From NCBI RefSeq assembly GCF_016427605.1, contig NZ_JAELXQ010000002.1, forward strand, positions 558,001 to 622,000: a stretch of 64,000 nt of DNA. Direction: 5' to 3'. The DNA comes from Ochrobactrum sp. Q0168. GTDB taxonomy: Bacteria; Pseudomonadota; Alphaproteobacteria; Rhizobiales; Rhizobiaceae. Both the position numbers and the translations under genes were made by a program. The notes below the pieces were generated by a model. The model saw only the letters and a list, made by a program, of their open reading frames with translations. It searched no databases and was not told the origin of the DNA. Shown here piece after piece: positions 38,142-47,740 of the stretch. Positions within the stretch are counted from its first letter, which is position 1. Every line of letters begins with the position of its first letter.

Positions 38142-39023
38142 TTATGTCTGGCACGAGGCACAGAAAAAAGTCGAACGTCCCGCCTGGACCGCGCGCTCAA
38201 CCACGCCATTGCAGGCGGGATTGCGGCATGGCTCCCCTTCCCGCCCGTAGACCGAGAAGGAATGCTGGAAATAGCCGAGCGCCCCGTCGGCCTGGATGTA
38301 ATCTCGCAGGCTCGACCCGCCCGCCGCAATCGCCTCGGCAATCACTGTGCGGATATCGCCAGCCAGCCGCTCCATGATCGCTGCATCGCCCGCGACGCTC
38401 CCGGCTGCGCGCATGGGCGACAGACCGGAACGCCACAGCGCCTCACAGACATAGATGTTGCCGAGACCGGCGATCAGCCGCTGATCGAGAAGTGCCGCCT
38501 TGAGCGGCGCGCGCCGTCCCTGAAACAATTCCGCCAATATCGCTCCCGACAGAAGATTGCCGGTCGGTTCGATACCAAGGCCGCTCAGAAAAGGATGCGT
38601 GTCGAGCGCGCCTTTTTCCGCAAACAGCATGAAGCCGAAACGGCGCGGATCATTATAAATGATGCGCGCGCCCGAACCACCCGGACGCGACAGATGAAAC
38701 ACCACATGGTCATGAGCGCTATTCTTGGAGCGCTCATGATGGAATGCGCCGGGCGTCTCAGTATCGTCGTCGGCCTCGATGCGAAACGAACCGGACATGC
38801 CAAGATGGCTGATGATGGAAAGACCGTCATCAAGATGAAGCGTCAGATATTTCGCGCGGCGCCCGAGCGCCTCGATACGATGCCCCGTCAGACGTTCCAC
38901 AAAATGCTCCGGGAAAGGAAAGCGCAGATCGGGTCTGTTCTGATCGACTTTGTCGATGGTTGCCCCTTCCATGAAGGGTTGCAAGCCGCGGCGAACGGTT
39001 TCTACCTCTGGCAATTCTGGCAT
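38142..39023 (-). CDS. mutM: Formamidopyrimidine-DNA glycosylase
   Basis: Removes 8-oxoguanine and other oxidised purines with beta/delta lyase action. 293 residues, starting [14 protein letters not shown] (catalytic Pro2 and Glu3 once Met is removed). The helix-two-turn-helix region has [19 protein letters not shown]. The C-terminal zinc finger has four Cys, CRNPAC and CASC. The length is near normal. Confidence 0.97.
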   Translation of the reverse strand: MPELPEVETVRRGLQPFMEGATIDKVDQNRPDLRFPFPEHFVERLTGHRIEALGRRAKYLTLHLDDGLSIISHLGMSGSFRIEADDDTETPGAFHHERSKNSAHDHVVFHLSRPGGSGARIIYNDPRRFGFMLFAEKGALDTHPFLSGLGIEPTGNLLSGAILAELFQGRRAPLKAALLDQRLIAGLGNIYVCEALWRSGLSPMRAAGSVAGDAAIMERLAGDIRTVIAEAIAAGGSSLRDYIQADGALGYFQHSFSVYGREGEPCRNPACNGVVERAVQAGRSTFFCASCQT

Positions 39024-39111
39024 GAAAACAAATCCTGAAGGGGGAGCTGGCCTTTCCTTCTATATGTTGGGTTTTGTCCGTATTGCCAAGAGGGAGCCGC
39101 GAAAGACGGCT

Positions 39112-39672
39112 TCAGCACCCCCCGCAGGGAATGGTGTTGGTATAGCGTGGCGCCAGATAATAGGTTTCGCTCATGGGAATGCTGGTCGATATCCAGGAAT
39201 TCAGCGGCTTGTAGTCAAGCTCCACATCGACCTTGATGAAATAGGCATCGCTTGCGACCAGCGCCTCGGGAAGATCGGCCTGGCTGCCAGCGGTGGCCGC
39301 GAAATTTGCGACATTGGCGCGCGACCAGTCAACGGTCACGGAATAGGTGTTCGACGATTGCGCCTTGGTGACTTTCAGGGCCGTTACCCTGATCTTCGGG
39401 CTGGTCCTGCGATAAGGCAAAAGCGAGGTGCTACCGATGGCGAACATATCATCGATGTCTGTGGCTTTGACGGATATCTGACGCGTCACCAGATCGGCAA
39501 GGCTGCTTGCGGACCGTGACACCTTCTTATTGACGTCAAGACCGTCGGCAAGGTCTGTCGAGCCCAGATAAATCAGAAGCAAAACCGGGACGATCAGCGC
39601 GAATTCAACCGCGCCGACCGCGCGCCTGTCGCGGAGAAACGTCTTCAACAACGGGAAGAGTGCTGTTCGCAT
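39112..39672 (-). CDS. TadE/TadG family pilus assembly protein
   Basis: 186 residues with one N-terminal membrane helix directly after the TadE-type pseudopilin motif: RDRRAVGAVEFALIVPVLLLIYLG (Glu in the E+5-like position). The rest is periplasmic. Likely a minor pseudopilin of the Tad pilus, processed by the prepilin peptidase. Last gene of the minus-strand arm of the locus, 40 bp downstream of a second TadE-like gene. Confidence 0.85.
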   Translation of the reverse strand: MRTALFPLLKTFLRDRRAVGAVEFALIVPVLLLIYLGSTDLADGLDVNKKVSRSASSLADLVTRQISVKATDIDDMFAIGSTSLLPYRRTSPKIRVTALKVTKAQSSNTYSVTVDWSRANVANFAATAGSQADLPEALVASDAYFIKVDVELDYKPLNSWISTSIPMSETYYLAPRYTNTIPCGGC

Positions 39673-39712
39673 GGCGATTAGGTCCAGTCCGGGGCAAACC
39701 CGATAGTCGTCG

Positions 39713-40300
39713 TCAGTTTGGAAACGGCTCGTTTTGCCATGTCAGCGTGGAGAATAAAGGCATGGTGCCGCGTTTCGCATCGGCGCTGTCGATCATATAG
39801 AGAATGTTTGTCAGAACCGGCCAGCGATAAAGCACGTTGAGCTGGTTGATGGTCGAAGTGCCGTTGGTGCCACTGATGCCGGTGCGCGCAAGATCGCCCT
39901 CATCCGTCAGAATGCCGGTGGTCGGGACCGAGGCAAAGCCGGAATATGTTCCGAGATTAAACGTCAGTCCCTCGCAGCCGGTCTTCACCATGAACTGGAT
40001 CTGATCGCACAGCATGGTCCGGATTCTGGTATCCGTAAGATCGCTACCCCGCACCTGTCCGGTTTGGATCTGGCGCGCCACATTTTGCGTCGCGTTCCAC
40101 AACACCTGTCGGGCGGTGAAATTCATGCCCGTTTCGATGGTCGAAAAGACGATAAGCAAAAACGGGATGATCAGAAGCGTGAATTCAATAGCAGTGGCGC
40201 CGTCGCGCGCCCGGCCAAACAGCCGCAATCGACGGAGTCCGGCTTGCAACCCCAGCCGCCCTTCTCCACGCCTCTCTCGACGGGATCCCCTGAATGCCAT
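39713..40300 (-). CDS. TadE-like pseudopilin
   Basis: 195 residues. Basic cytoplasmic N-terminus, then RARDGATAIEFTLLIIPFLLIVFSTIE, the Gly-Ala-Thr-Ala-Ile-Glu-Phe processing and membrane motif of TadE/TadF proteins. The periplasmic part contains two Cys (LCDQIQF, KTGCEG), possibly a disulfide. Middle gene of the minus-strand arm; paralogous to its neighbour at the N-terminus. Assignment as TadE versus TadF is not certain. Confidence 0.85.
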   Translation of the reverse strand: MAFRGSRRERRGEGRLGLQAGLRRLRLFGRARDGATAIEFTLLIIPFLLIVFSTIETGMNFTARQVLWNATQNVARQIQTGQVRGSDLTDTRIRTMLCDQIQFMVKTGCEGLTFNLGTYSGFASVPTTGILTDEGDLARTGISGTNGTSTINQLNVLYRWPVLTNILYMIDSADAKRGTMPLFSTLTWQNEPFPN

Positions 40301-40397
40301 GCCCCACCCAAACCTGCCGGTTTAAACCATGGCGTAGCAATACATCGGGACAAGCTGAAAGAGTATTAACGGCGCGTGCGGGATTTTAGCGACGGCT

Positions 40398-40814
40398 CTA
40401 TTTATCGTCGCTGGTCTTGGTGGACGCCTTTTCGCAATAGGGCGTGCAGGAGAGAGTCTGCACCTCTGCCTGGCGATAAACGCGCATGGTGCCGCGCGCA
40501 TTGCTGGAAACGACGAGTTCCCGGTCGATGATCGGTTCGCCCTGCTTATCCATGACGACGATATTGGTAACGCCAAAATCCTTGCCGGTTAGCACGATGG
40601 TCTGCGAATCCTGAACCACAGCGTCCGCAATGGCGGGATTGCCGATCACCACTGTGTCGGCGGGGCGGGCCAGACGAAGGATGCGGGCCTGACTGGTTTC
40701 GAGCTTGATATATTCTTCCGCATGGGCGGCGTGAATGCCTGCCGAAAACAGCACCATCGCGGCCAAGACCAATGCCTTCCGCAACTTGTTCGAAGAGAAA
40801 AACCGACGCGCCAC
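40398..40814 (-). CDS. Pilus assembly protein with secretin N-terminal (CpaC-N-like) domain only
   Basis: 138 residues. The signal peptide (LRKALVLAAMVLFSAGIHAAHA) is followed by a region parallel to the N-terminus of CpaC (TVVIGNPAIADAVVQDSQTIVLTGKDFGVTNIVVMDKQGE compares with VSNPSIADAVTRTSRRIYLFGKQVGQTNIFVF in cpaC). No secretin barrel follows. Two Cys near the end (SCTPYC). It may be a periplasmic accessory of the secretin. It heads the minus-strand arm, divergent from the Flp pilin gene. Confidence 0.8.
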   Translation of the reverse strand: MARRFFSSNKLRKALVLAAMVLFSAGIHAAHAEEYIKLETSQARILRLARPADTVVIGNPAIADAVVQDSQTIVLTGKDFGVTNIVVMDKQGEPIIDRELVVSSNARGTMRVYRQAEVQTLSCTPYCEKASTKTSDDK

Positions 40815-40927
40815 GCTACGACCCCCGTAATATGCCTAGCAAATAATGAAGAGGATTGGTGAAGGAAGCATTAAGCCGCCTGCACCCCATGCGCCAGCGG
40901 CGGAGCAATCGATAAGGAAACGCTTCA

Positions 40928-40944
40928 TTAACCCTGATTGTTAA
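40928..40944. promoter_or_regulatory. TTAA-N9-TTAA element upstream of the Flp pilin gene
   Basis: Reads TTAACCCTGATTGTTAA, about 95 bp upstream of the pilin ATG. It resembles a CtrA half-site pair with wider spacing and shares TTAACCCT and GATTG with the palindrome upstream of tadD. Confidence 0.4.
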
Positions 40945-41038
40945 GAGCCCAACAATGCGTGTCGATTATCTTTCAGCCATCCGAACAGAGCGACGGCCAG
41001 AGCGGGCAGCCGTTTTCGGAGAGGCGAAGGAGCGTGCA

Positions 41039-41221
41039 ATGCCGACATTGATGACGCGTTTTTTGAAGAACCGGGCCGGTTCCACAGCGATAGAATATGC
41101 GCTGATCGGCACGCTGGTTACCATCGCGATCGTCAGCGGCGTGGCGCTCATGGCTGGCAGTGTCGGCGAAAAATTCGATAACGTTGCCACGAGTTTTGAA
41201 AAGGTGACGAACGGCCAATAA
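41039..41221 (+). CDS. Flp family type IVb pilin
   Basis: Major pilin of the Tad pilus. 60 residues from ATG 41039 (GGAG upstream). It has the short basic leader MPTLMTRFLKNRAG, cleavage after Gly, then STAIEYALIGTLVTIAIVSGVALM with Glu5 and Tyr6 as in all Flp pilins, and a short C-terminal tail. First gene of the plus-strand arm, followed 31 bp later by the prepilin peptidase gene. The in-frame upstream extension to 40955 is not used. Confidence 0.94.
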   Translation: MPTLMTRFLKNRAGSTAIEYALIGTLVTIAIVSGVALMAGSVGEKFDNVATSFEKVTNGQ

Positions 41222-41252
41222 TCTATACTGATTGGGGATCGGGGGGATTTCG

Positions 41253-41780
41253 ATGGTCATAACGGCGTTGATGACGGCGATATTTGTGGCGGCGATGATC
41301 ACGGCCATGGTCACCGATCTTCTGTCGATGACCATTCGCAACCGGGTTTCGATTGGGCTCGCCGCCGGTTTCATCATCCTCGCCCCGTTTTCCGGTCTTC
41401 CGCTTGCTGATTACGGCTGGCATCTGCTGGCGGGCGCGCTGATGCTGTGCATCACCTTCCTGCTCTTCTGCCTGCGCACCATGGGCGGCGGCGATGCAAA
41501 AATGATTGCCGCAACCACGTTGTGGTTCGGCTTCACTGCCGGGCTGGCCGATTATGTGATCAAGTTTTCGCTGATTGGCGGCGTTCTGACGCTTCTCATC
41601 ATTCTCTATCGCCTGATGCCGCGCCCGGCACATGCGGATCGCTATGCCTTTCTGGAACGGCTATCGCGCAAGGATGTGGGGATTCCCTACGGTATTGCCT
41701 TGGGCGCAGCCGGTCTATGGAGCTTCCCGCTCTCCCCCATCGGCCAGACCATGCAGTCGATTTTGTTCGCCCCCGCATGA
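41253..41780 (+). CDS. cpaA: Prepilin peptidase CpaA/TadV (A24 family)
   Basis: 175-residue membrane aspartyl protease that cleaves the leader of Flp and TadE-type pseudopilins. Seen: first catalytic Asp in AMVTDLLSMTIRNR and the GGGDAKM motif (second Asp) in the middle loop; six hydrophobic helices. The ATG at 41253 is chosen; GTG/ATG options further upstream (41232) add a few residues. It matches the A24 small type, without the methylase half. Confidence 0.92.
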   Translation: MVITALMTAIFVAAMITAMVTDLLSMTIRNRVSIGLAAGFIILAPFSGLPLADYGWHLLAGALMLCITFLLFCLRTMGGGDAKMIAATTLWFGFTAGLADYVIKFSLIGGVLTLLIILYRLMPRPAHADRYAFLERLSRKDVGIPYGIALGAAGLWSFPLSPIGQTMQSILFAPA

Positions 41781-41838
41781 TGTTGCACCACTGAATTGCC
41801 CGACGAAACTTACATTTCTTAATACGAATAAGATTATA

Positions 41839-41846
41839 TTAACCAT
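41839..41846 (+). promoter_or_regulatory. CtrA-like octamer TTAACCAT upstream of cpaB
   Basis: Exact TTAACCAT, about 70 bp before the cpaB start in an AT-rich gap. This octamer is what I remember as the rhizobial CtrA half-site pattern. The gap of 134 bp after cpaA suggests cpaB-tadC has its own promoter. Confidence 0.4.
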
Positions 41847-41914
41847 AATTACACGATTGCCGGTGCAATTTTGGAACACGTCGTTCGGACGTGGGGACTT
41901 GCACGGGGCGCATC

Positions 41915-42733
41915 ATGAAATCAGCTCGTCTGCTCATTCTTGGGGTAGCCGTCATCGCTGCTGGCGGTGCGGGCTATATCGCCATGAATCTGGCGGCACC
42001 GCCGCCGGCACCCGTCGTGATTGCGTCCGAAACCCCGCAAATCCAGCTGGAAGACGTGCTGGTCGCCACGGAAAACCTCGGTGTCGGCGCTGAGTTGACC
42101 TCGCAGATGCGCTGGCAATCATGGCCAAAGGAAGCGATATCCGACGGCTATATCACCCGTTCCAGCGAACCGGACGCGATCAACCAATTGAATGGCGCAA
42201 CCGTCCGGCTGCAACTTTTCCCCGGCGAACCCATTCGCAAGGTCAAGCTGATCGGACCGGGGCAGAGCTTTCTCTCCTCGATCCTGCCGCCCGGGATGCG
42301 TGCGGTAGCGACCCAGATTAACGCCGAAAGCTCGGCGGGCGGTTTCATCCTGCCCAATGATTTTGTCGATGTCATCATGACCCGTCGCAAGCCGGACAAT
42401 GCGACCAGCACCTCGGTTGCGCCTTTCACGACAGAGACCGTGCTGCAAAATGTACGCGTGCTCGCCATCGACCAGACGATTCAGGAAGACGAACAGGGCC
42501 GCAAGGTCATGGTCGGTCAGACGGCGACATTGGAACTGACGCCTGATCAGGCAGAAATCATCACTGTCGCCCAGCAAATGGCCGACCGGCTGACCCTGTC
42601 GCTACGCTCCATGCACGACGCCGAAGATAAGGACATCAAGCAGGCCGACTATCTGGTTTCCTCGCCAACGCGCAGCGGAACCGTCAAGGTCATCAAGTCC
42701 GGCAGCATCACAGAAGTAGGACCGCGCTCATGA
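41915..42733 (+). CDS. cpaB: Tad pilus assembly protein CpaB/RcpC
   Basis: 272 residues, with an N-terminal membrane anchor/signal (ARLLILGVAVIAAGGAGYIAM) and then a SAF-type domain (LVATENLGVGAELTSQMRWQSWP), as in CpaB. Probably a periplasmic partner of the secretin. ATG 41915 chosen over an upstream GTG-like extension at 41891. It overlaps cpaC by ATGA. Confidence 0.93.
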   Translation: MKSARLLILGVAVIAAGGAGYIAMNLAAPPPAPVVIASETPQIQLEDVLVATENLGVGAELTSQMRWQSWPKEAISDGYITRSSEPDAINQLNGATVRLQLFPGEPIRKVKLIGPGQSFLSSILPPGMRAVATQINAESSAGGFILPNDFVDVIMTRRKPDNATSTSVAPFTTETVLQNVRVLAIDQTIQEDEQGRKVMVGQTATLELTPDQAEIITVAQQMADRLTLSLRSMHDAEDKDIKQADYLVSSPTRSGTVKVIKSGSITEVGPRS

Positions 42734-44253
42734 GACAGGGAAAACGCGTGCGCCCGTATTTTGCCAAATCCGCCCTCATCGCTGCAAGCCTGACGCTCCT
42801 GGCGCAACCTTTCTTCGAAGCGCCGGCCATGGCGGCGGGCGGCGTCGTCAAGGTGGGCGCACAGGGTCGCGCCCAGCGTATCGCGCTTGGCCTCAACAAA
42901 TCACTGGTGCTGGACCTGCCGCAGGACGCCTATGACGTTCTCGTTTCCAACCCGTCCATCGCCGATGCGGTCACGCGCACATCGCGCCGCATCTATCTGT
43001 TCGGCAAGCAGGTCGGGCAGACGAACATTTTTGTCTTCGGCCCGAATGGCGAACAGATCGCCTCCATCGATGTCGAAATCGAGCGCGATGTCAGCAGCCT
43101 TTCGACACAATTGAAGCGCCTCATTCCGGGTTCCGATATCCGGGTCGAACTCATCAACGACAATGTCGTTCTGACCGGCGCGGTTCAGACCCCGCAGGAT
43201 TCGGCGCAGGCCGCAAAACTCGCTGGCCTCTTCGTGACGGGTGGCGAGGCGACGACCGGCCAGTTTACAACAACCGCTTCGGCTCCGACCGATGGCGGCG
43301 GTGTAGCGATCAACAATCCCGATTGGCAGCGTCGCAGCAGTAAAGTCGTCAATATGCTGACCATCGTCGGCGAAGATCAGGTCACGCTGAAGGTGACGGT
43401 GGCCGAAGTCAGCCGCACCGTCATGAAGCAGCTTGGCGTCAATATGCTGGGCCGCGGCACCAGCGACGGCATCACCTATACCGGCATTTCGGAAAGCATT
43501 GCGGGCGCAATCGGCAATAATCTTTCCGATACCGGCTTCGGCCTGGCCACCAGCAATTTCTCCGCCTATCTGCGCGCGATGGAAACGGCTGGCGTCATGA
43601 AAACGTTAGCTGAACCGACGCTCACCGCCATTTCGGGCGAAAAGGCCGCCTTCAATGTCGGTGGCGAGTATAATGTCATCAACAGCGTCACCTATGATGA
43701 CGACGGCAAGCGCACCAATCAGTTGGCCAAGATCGAATATGGCATCGGGCTGGAATTCATGCCGGTTGTGCTCGGTCCGGGCCGGATCAGCCTGAAGATC
43801 AGAACCTCCGTGTCGGAACCGACAACCGAAGGCTCTGGTACGACCAACAAGGCCGAAGGCGTGGGCGCGAGCCTGCTCTCGCTGCGCAAGCGCGTGGCGG
43901 ACACCACGGTCGAGCTGCCATCGGGCGGCTCGATGATGATCGGCGGTCTGATCCGCGATGAAGTGCGCCAGTCGGTTTCCGGCTTTCCGGGCCTCACCAA
44001 AATTCCCGTCCTCGGCGCGCTGTTCCGCAGCAAAGACTTCATTCGCAACGAATCGGAACTCGTCGTCATCGTAACGCCCTATCTGGCTCGCCCGGTGGCG
44101 CGGCAGGCGCTAGCGCGGCCCGACGATAATCTCAATCCGGCCAGCGATGGCGCAGGTTACATTCTCGGCAAGGTCAACCGCGTTTACGGGACGATGGATA
44201 CCAAGCTGCCGCCCGGCCGTTATAACGGCGTCGTGGGGTACATCTACAAATGA
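42730..44253 (+). CDS. cpaC: Tad pilus secretin CpaC/RcpA
   Basis: Outer-membrane pore for the pilus. 507 residues: signal peptide (to about residue 32), N-terminal secretin domain with SNPSIADAVTRTSRRIYLFG, a BON-like domain (IRVELINDNVVLTGAV), then the secretin barrel with VGGEYNVIN, and the conserved LPSGGSMMIGGLIRDE and FPGLTKIPVLGALFRS. It overlaps cpaB and cpaD by ATGA. Confidence 0.95.
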   Translation: MRQGKRVRPYFAKSALIAASLTLLAQPFFEAPAMAAGGVVKVGAQGRAQRIALGLNKSLVLDLPQDAYDVLVSNPSIADAVTRTSRRIYLFGKQVGQTNIFVFGPNGEQIASIDVEIERDVSSLSTQLKRLIPGSDIRVELINDNVVLTGAVQTPQDSAQAAKLAGLFVTGGEATTGQFTTTASAPTDGGGVAINNPDWQRRSSKVVNMLTIVGEDQVTLKVTVAEVSRTVMKQLGVNMLGRGTSDGITYTGISESIAGAIGNNLSDTGFGLATSNFSAYLRAMETAGVMKTLAEPTLTAISGEKAAFNVGGEYNVINSVTYDDDGKRTNQLAKIEYGIGLEFMPVVLGPGRISLKIRTSVSEPTTEGSGTTNKAEGVGASLLSLRKRVADTTVELPSGGSMMIGGLIRDEVRQSVSGFPGLTKIPVLGALFRSKDFIRNESELVVIVTPYLARPVARQALARPDDNLNPASDGAGYILGKVNRVYGTMDTKLPPGRYNGVVGYIYK

Positions 44254-44978
44254 GCGGGGAAACGGGTATGACAATCCGGGGCAACAAGGTTTCCATCAAA
44301 TCGGCAATGCTGGTTCTGTCGGTCGCGCTTCTCGCCGGTTGCGCCAACAGGCAGCATGTGACCGTCGGCGCGTTGCCCGACGATTACCGCACCAATCATC
44401 CCATCACGATTGCCGAGCGCGAACAGGTGATCGACATTCCGGTCGGCAGCGCCGATAGCCGGCTTAACACCATGCAGCGCGGCATCGTGCAGAAGGCCAT
44501 CGCCAACTATCGCTATAATGGATCGGGCATGGTCTATGTGCTTGTTCCCGCCGGTGCGCCGAACCAGGCGGCCGCCTATCGGCTGAGCACGGAAATTTCC
44601 GCAGCGCTGCGCAAAGGCGGCGTCAAGCAGGCCAATATCGCCATCGAAAACTATCCCGTTCCGTCACCGGAGGCTGCAGCGCCGATCCGCATCAGCTATT
44701 ATGCGATGACGGCGGGCACCACGCCTTGCGGGCGCTGGCCGGACGATATTGCGACAACACCGGAAAACAGGCATTACGCCAATTTCGGCTGCGCATCGCA
44801 AAACAATCTCGCGGCACAAGTCGCCAATCCCGCCGATCTTCTCGGACCGCGCGTTTCCTCTCCAATCGATTCCGACCGCACGACAGAACGCCTCAATGGC
44901 TCCCAGGGCTATACGAAAATGTCGACTGCGCAGACGGATAATTGGAATGAAATCCGCAGCCAGCAGGCCAATTATTAA
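44250..44978 (+). CDS. cpaD: Tad pilus lipoprotein CpaD
   Basis: 242 residues. Lipobox LLAGC (Cys at 31 from ATG 44250), then the family part YRTNHPITIAEREQVIDIPVGS and CGRWPDDIATTPENRHYANFGCASQNNLAAQVANPADLLGPR. Outer-membrane partner of the secretin. The ATG overlapping cpaC (ATGA) is used; the Met at 44268, with GGGGAAACGGG upstream, is equally possible. Confidence 0.93.
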   Translation: MSGETGMTIRGNKVSIKSAMLVLSVALLAGCANRQHVTVGALPDDYRTNHPITIAEREQVIDIPVGSADSRLNTMQRGIVQKAIANYRYNGSGMVYVLVPAGAPNQAAAYRLSTEISAALRKGGVKQANIAIENYPVPSPEAAAPIRISYYAMTAGTTPCGRWPDDIATTPENRHYANFGCASQNNLAAQVANPADLLGPRVSSPIDSDRTTERLNGSQGYTKMSTAQTDNWNEIRSQQANY

Positions 44979-44989
44979 GAGGGCGGCCC

Positions 44990-46273
44990 ATGTCAAATAT
45001 CGCCTTCGAACCGGATAATGGCAGAGAGATTGCCGAACAGCGCGCGCCGATCTTGCTGGAGAATGTGCGGCCGATTCCGCGCATCTCCATCCAGGCTTTT
45101 TGTGAAAACGAAAGCGTCGCCATTCCTATCGAGCGCGCCGGGAACGACCGGCGCATGGCCAAGACGCATCTGAAAGTCTCAGGCGGCGGCATCGAAGCCG
45201 CAATCGACTTTTATCAGACGGCCTCGACGCCCAATCTGATCATCGTCGAATCGTCGTCGGAACCGAATATTCTGCTCGACGAACTCCAGCGCCTGTCGGA
45301 AGTCTGCGATCCCGGCTCCAAGGTGCTCGTCATCGGCCATTCCAACGAGGTGTGGCTCTATCGCGAATTGCTGCGCCGCGGCGTATCGGAATATATCGTC
45401 GCCCCCGTTTCGCTGGCCGATGTTCTGGCCATCGTCTCGTCGATCTTTCTCGATCCGGGTGCCGAACCGCTTGGACGTTCCATCGCGGTTATCGGCGCGA
45501 AGGGCGGGGTCGGCGCATCGACCATCGCGCATAATGTCGCGTGGTCGATCTCGAACCTGTTCCGGCATGACGTGGTTCTGGCCGATATGGACCTGCCTTT
45601 CGGCACGGCCAACATCAATTTCGATCAGGACCCGACACTCGGTATCGCCGACGCCGTGTTTTCGCCTGAACGGGTGGACGAGGTCTATCTCGACCGCCTG
45701 CTGGTGCAATATGGCGAACATCTCTCGATTCTCGCCGCACCCTCCAGTCTGGAGCGCACCTTCGATTTTCAGGAAGATGCCTTCTCGGAAATAATAGATG
45801 TCGCCCAGCGCAGCTCGCCGCTGGTGGTTCTCGATCTGGCGCATGGCTGGAACGGTTGGACCCGCACCACATTGATGCGGGCGGATGAGGTGGTGATCGT
45901 CGCAGCGCCCGATCTCGCCAATCTGCGCAATACGAAGAACCTGCTCGATACGCTGGCGCAGCTGCGCCCGAACGATCTGAAGCCGCATCTGGTGCTCAAT
46001 CAGGTCGGTGTTCCAAAGCGTCCCGAAATCGCGCTGTCGGATTTTTCCGAGCCACTTGGCATCGACCCGATTGCAGCCATCGAGTTTGAGCCGCAGCTTT
46101 TCGGCAATGCCGCCAATACCGGGCGCATGATCGCGGAGACCAGTCCCGACAGCCCGATTTCTGCAACTATTACGCATATTGCGCATGTGCTGACGGGGCG
46201 CGCGGATGTCCAGCCGCGCAAGAAGAATGGCATCTCCGGTCTTTTGGGCAAATTCGCGCGCAAGACGAAGTAA
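44990..46273 (+). CDS. cpaE: Tad pilus assembly ATPase-like protein CpaE (ParA/MinD family)
   Basis: 427 residues. The N-terminal half resembles a receiver domain without a clear phosphoacceptor set. The C-terminal half is a ParA/MinD-type ATPase with deviant Walker A AKGGVGASTIAHN at about 168-180. In Caulobacter CpaE localises the pilus machinery to the pole. It lies 11 bp after cpaD and 12 bp before cpaF. Confidence 0.93.
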   Translation: MSNIAFEPDNGREIAEQRAPILLENVRPIPRISIQAFCENESVAIPIERAGNDRRMAKTHLKVSGGGIEAAIDFYQTASTPNLIIVESSSEPNILLDELQRLSEVCDPGSKVLVIGHSNEVWLYRELLRRGVSEYIVAPVSLADVLAIVSSIFLDPGAEPLGRSIAVIGAKGGVGASTIAHNVAWSISNLFRHDVVLADMDLPFGTANINFDQDPTLGIADAVFSPERVDEVYLDRLLVQYGEHLSILAAPSSLERTFDFQEDAFSEIIDVAQRSSPLVVLDLAHGWNGWTRTTLMRADEVVIVAAPDLANLRNTKNLLDTLAQLRPNDLKPHLVLNQVGVPKRPEIALSDFSEPLGIDPIAAIEFEPQLFGNAANTGRMIAETSPDSPISATITHIAHVLTGRADVQPRKKNGISGLLGKFARKTK

Positions 46274-46285
46274 CGGCGGAAAATC

Positions 46286-47740
46286 ATGTTCGGCAAAAGA
46301 GGCAACGAAACAGGAAGCAAACAGGACGGCGGCATTGCGAAAGCAATCGCGCCTCAGCCTGTGCAGCGCACGGAGCCCGTTCAGCCCTCCCGTATGCAGG
46401 CCGCCGTTCCAAGCGCTCCAGCCAGACCTGCGCCACCCGCCAGCAGCGGGCGCGAAAAGAACGAAAGCTATTACGACACCAAAGCGCAAGTTTTCTCGGC
46501 GCTGATCGACACGATTGACCTGTCGCAGCTTTCGCGCATGGCACCCGATACGGCGCGTGAGGAAATCCGCGATATCGTCAATGATATCATCGCGATCAAG
46601 AATTTCGTCATGTCCATTGCCGAGCAGGAAGAGCTGCTCGACGACATTTGCAACGACGTGCTGGGTTACGGTCCGCTGGAGCCGCTGCTCGCCCGCGACG
46701 ACATTGCCGATATCATGGTCAATGGGTCGCGCCGCACCTATATCGAAGTGGACGGCATGGTGCAGGAAACGGGTATCCGCTTCCGCGATAACCAGCAGCT
46801 TCTCAATATCTGCCAGCGCATCGTCAGCCAGGTCGGCAGACGCGTCGACGAATCGAGTCCGATCTGCGATGCGCGCCTGCCGGACGGCTCTCGCGTCAAC
46901 GTCATCGCATCGCCGCTGTCGCTCGACGGTCCCGCGCTGACCATCCGCAAATTCCGCAAGGACAAGCTGACGCTGGACCAGCTGGTCCGCTTTGGTGCGA
47001 TCTCCAGCGCAGGTGCGGAACTGTTGCAGATCATCAGTCGCGTGCGCTGCAATGTCATCATTTCCGGCGGTACGGGTTCGGGCAAGACCACGCTGTTGAA
47101 CTGCCTTACTCGCTATATCGATACGCATGAGCGCATCATCACCTGCGAAGATTCCGCCGAACTGCAATTGCAGCAGCCGCATGTCGTGCGCCTTGAAACC
47201 CGCCCGCCCAATCTGGAAGGCGAAGGCGAAGTGACCATGCGCGATCTGGTCAAGAACTGCCTGCGTATGCGCCCGGAACGGATCATCGTCGGCGAAGTGC
47301 GCGGGCCGGAAGTATTCGATCTGCTGCAGGCCATGAATACCGGCCATGACGGCTCGATGGGCACGATCCACGCCAACAGCCCGCGCGAGTGTCTCAGCCG
47401 TATGGAAGCCATGATCGCCATGGGCGGCTATGTGCTGCCGCAGAAGACCGTGCGCGAAATTCTGGTCAATTCGATTGATATCATCATTCAGGCGGCGCGC
47501 CTGCGTGACGGTTCGCGCCGCATCACCCATGTGACGGAAGTGGTGGGTCTGGAAGGCGACGTCATCATCACCCAGGATCTGATGCTTTACGACATCAAGG
47601 GCGAGGATGCGTCCGGCCGTATTCTCGGCACGCACAGCTCGACCGGCATTGGCCGCCCGGCCTTCTGGGAGCGCGCGCGCTACTATAATGAAGACAGCCG
47701 CCTCGCTTCTATTCTCGACAGTATGGAGAGCGTTGACTGA
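46286..47740 (+). CDS. cpaF: Tad pilus secretion ATPase CpaF/TadA
   Basis: 484-residue motor ATPase of the type II/IV secretion family. A Pro/Ala-rich N-terminus (about 60 residues) is followed by the CpaF domain with Walker [16 protein letters not shown] at about 260, Asp box [20 protein letters not shown], Walker B-type [11 protein letters not shown] and the HGS-type [15 protein letters not shown]. It shares one base with the next gene (TGATG), so it is coupled to tadB. Confidence 0.96.
   Translation: MFGKRGNETGSKQDGGIAKAIAPQPVQRTEPVQPSRMQAAVPSAPARPAPPASSGREKNESYYDTKAQVFSALIDTIDLSQLSRMAPDTAREEIRDIVNDIIAIKNFVMSIAEQEELLDDICNDVLGYGPLEPLLARDDIADIMVNGSRRTYIEVDGMVQETGIRFRDNQQLLNICQRIVSQVGRRVDESSPICDARLPDGSRVNVIASPLSLDGPALTIRKFRKDKLTLDQLVRFGAISSAGAELLQIISRVRCNVIISGGTGSGKTTLLNCLTRYIDTHERIITCEDSAELQLQQPHVVRLETRPPNLEGEGEVTMRDLVKNCLRMRPERIIVGEVRGPEVFDLLQAMNTGHDGSMGTIHANSPRECLSRMEAMIAMGGYVLPQKTVREILVNSIDIIIQAARLRDGSRRITHVTEVVGLEGDVIITQDLMLYDIKGEDASGRILGTHSSTGIGRPAFWERARYYNEDSRLASILDSMESVD

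Noticed and set aside
45179-47635. 818-codon minus-strand ORF opposite cpaE and cpaF
   Set aside because: Shadow of two clear Tad genes; low-complexity composition typical of antisense frames.
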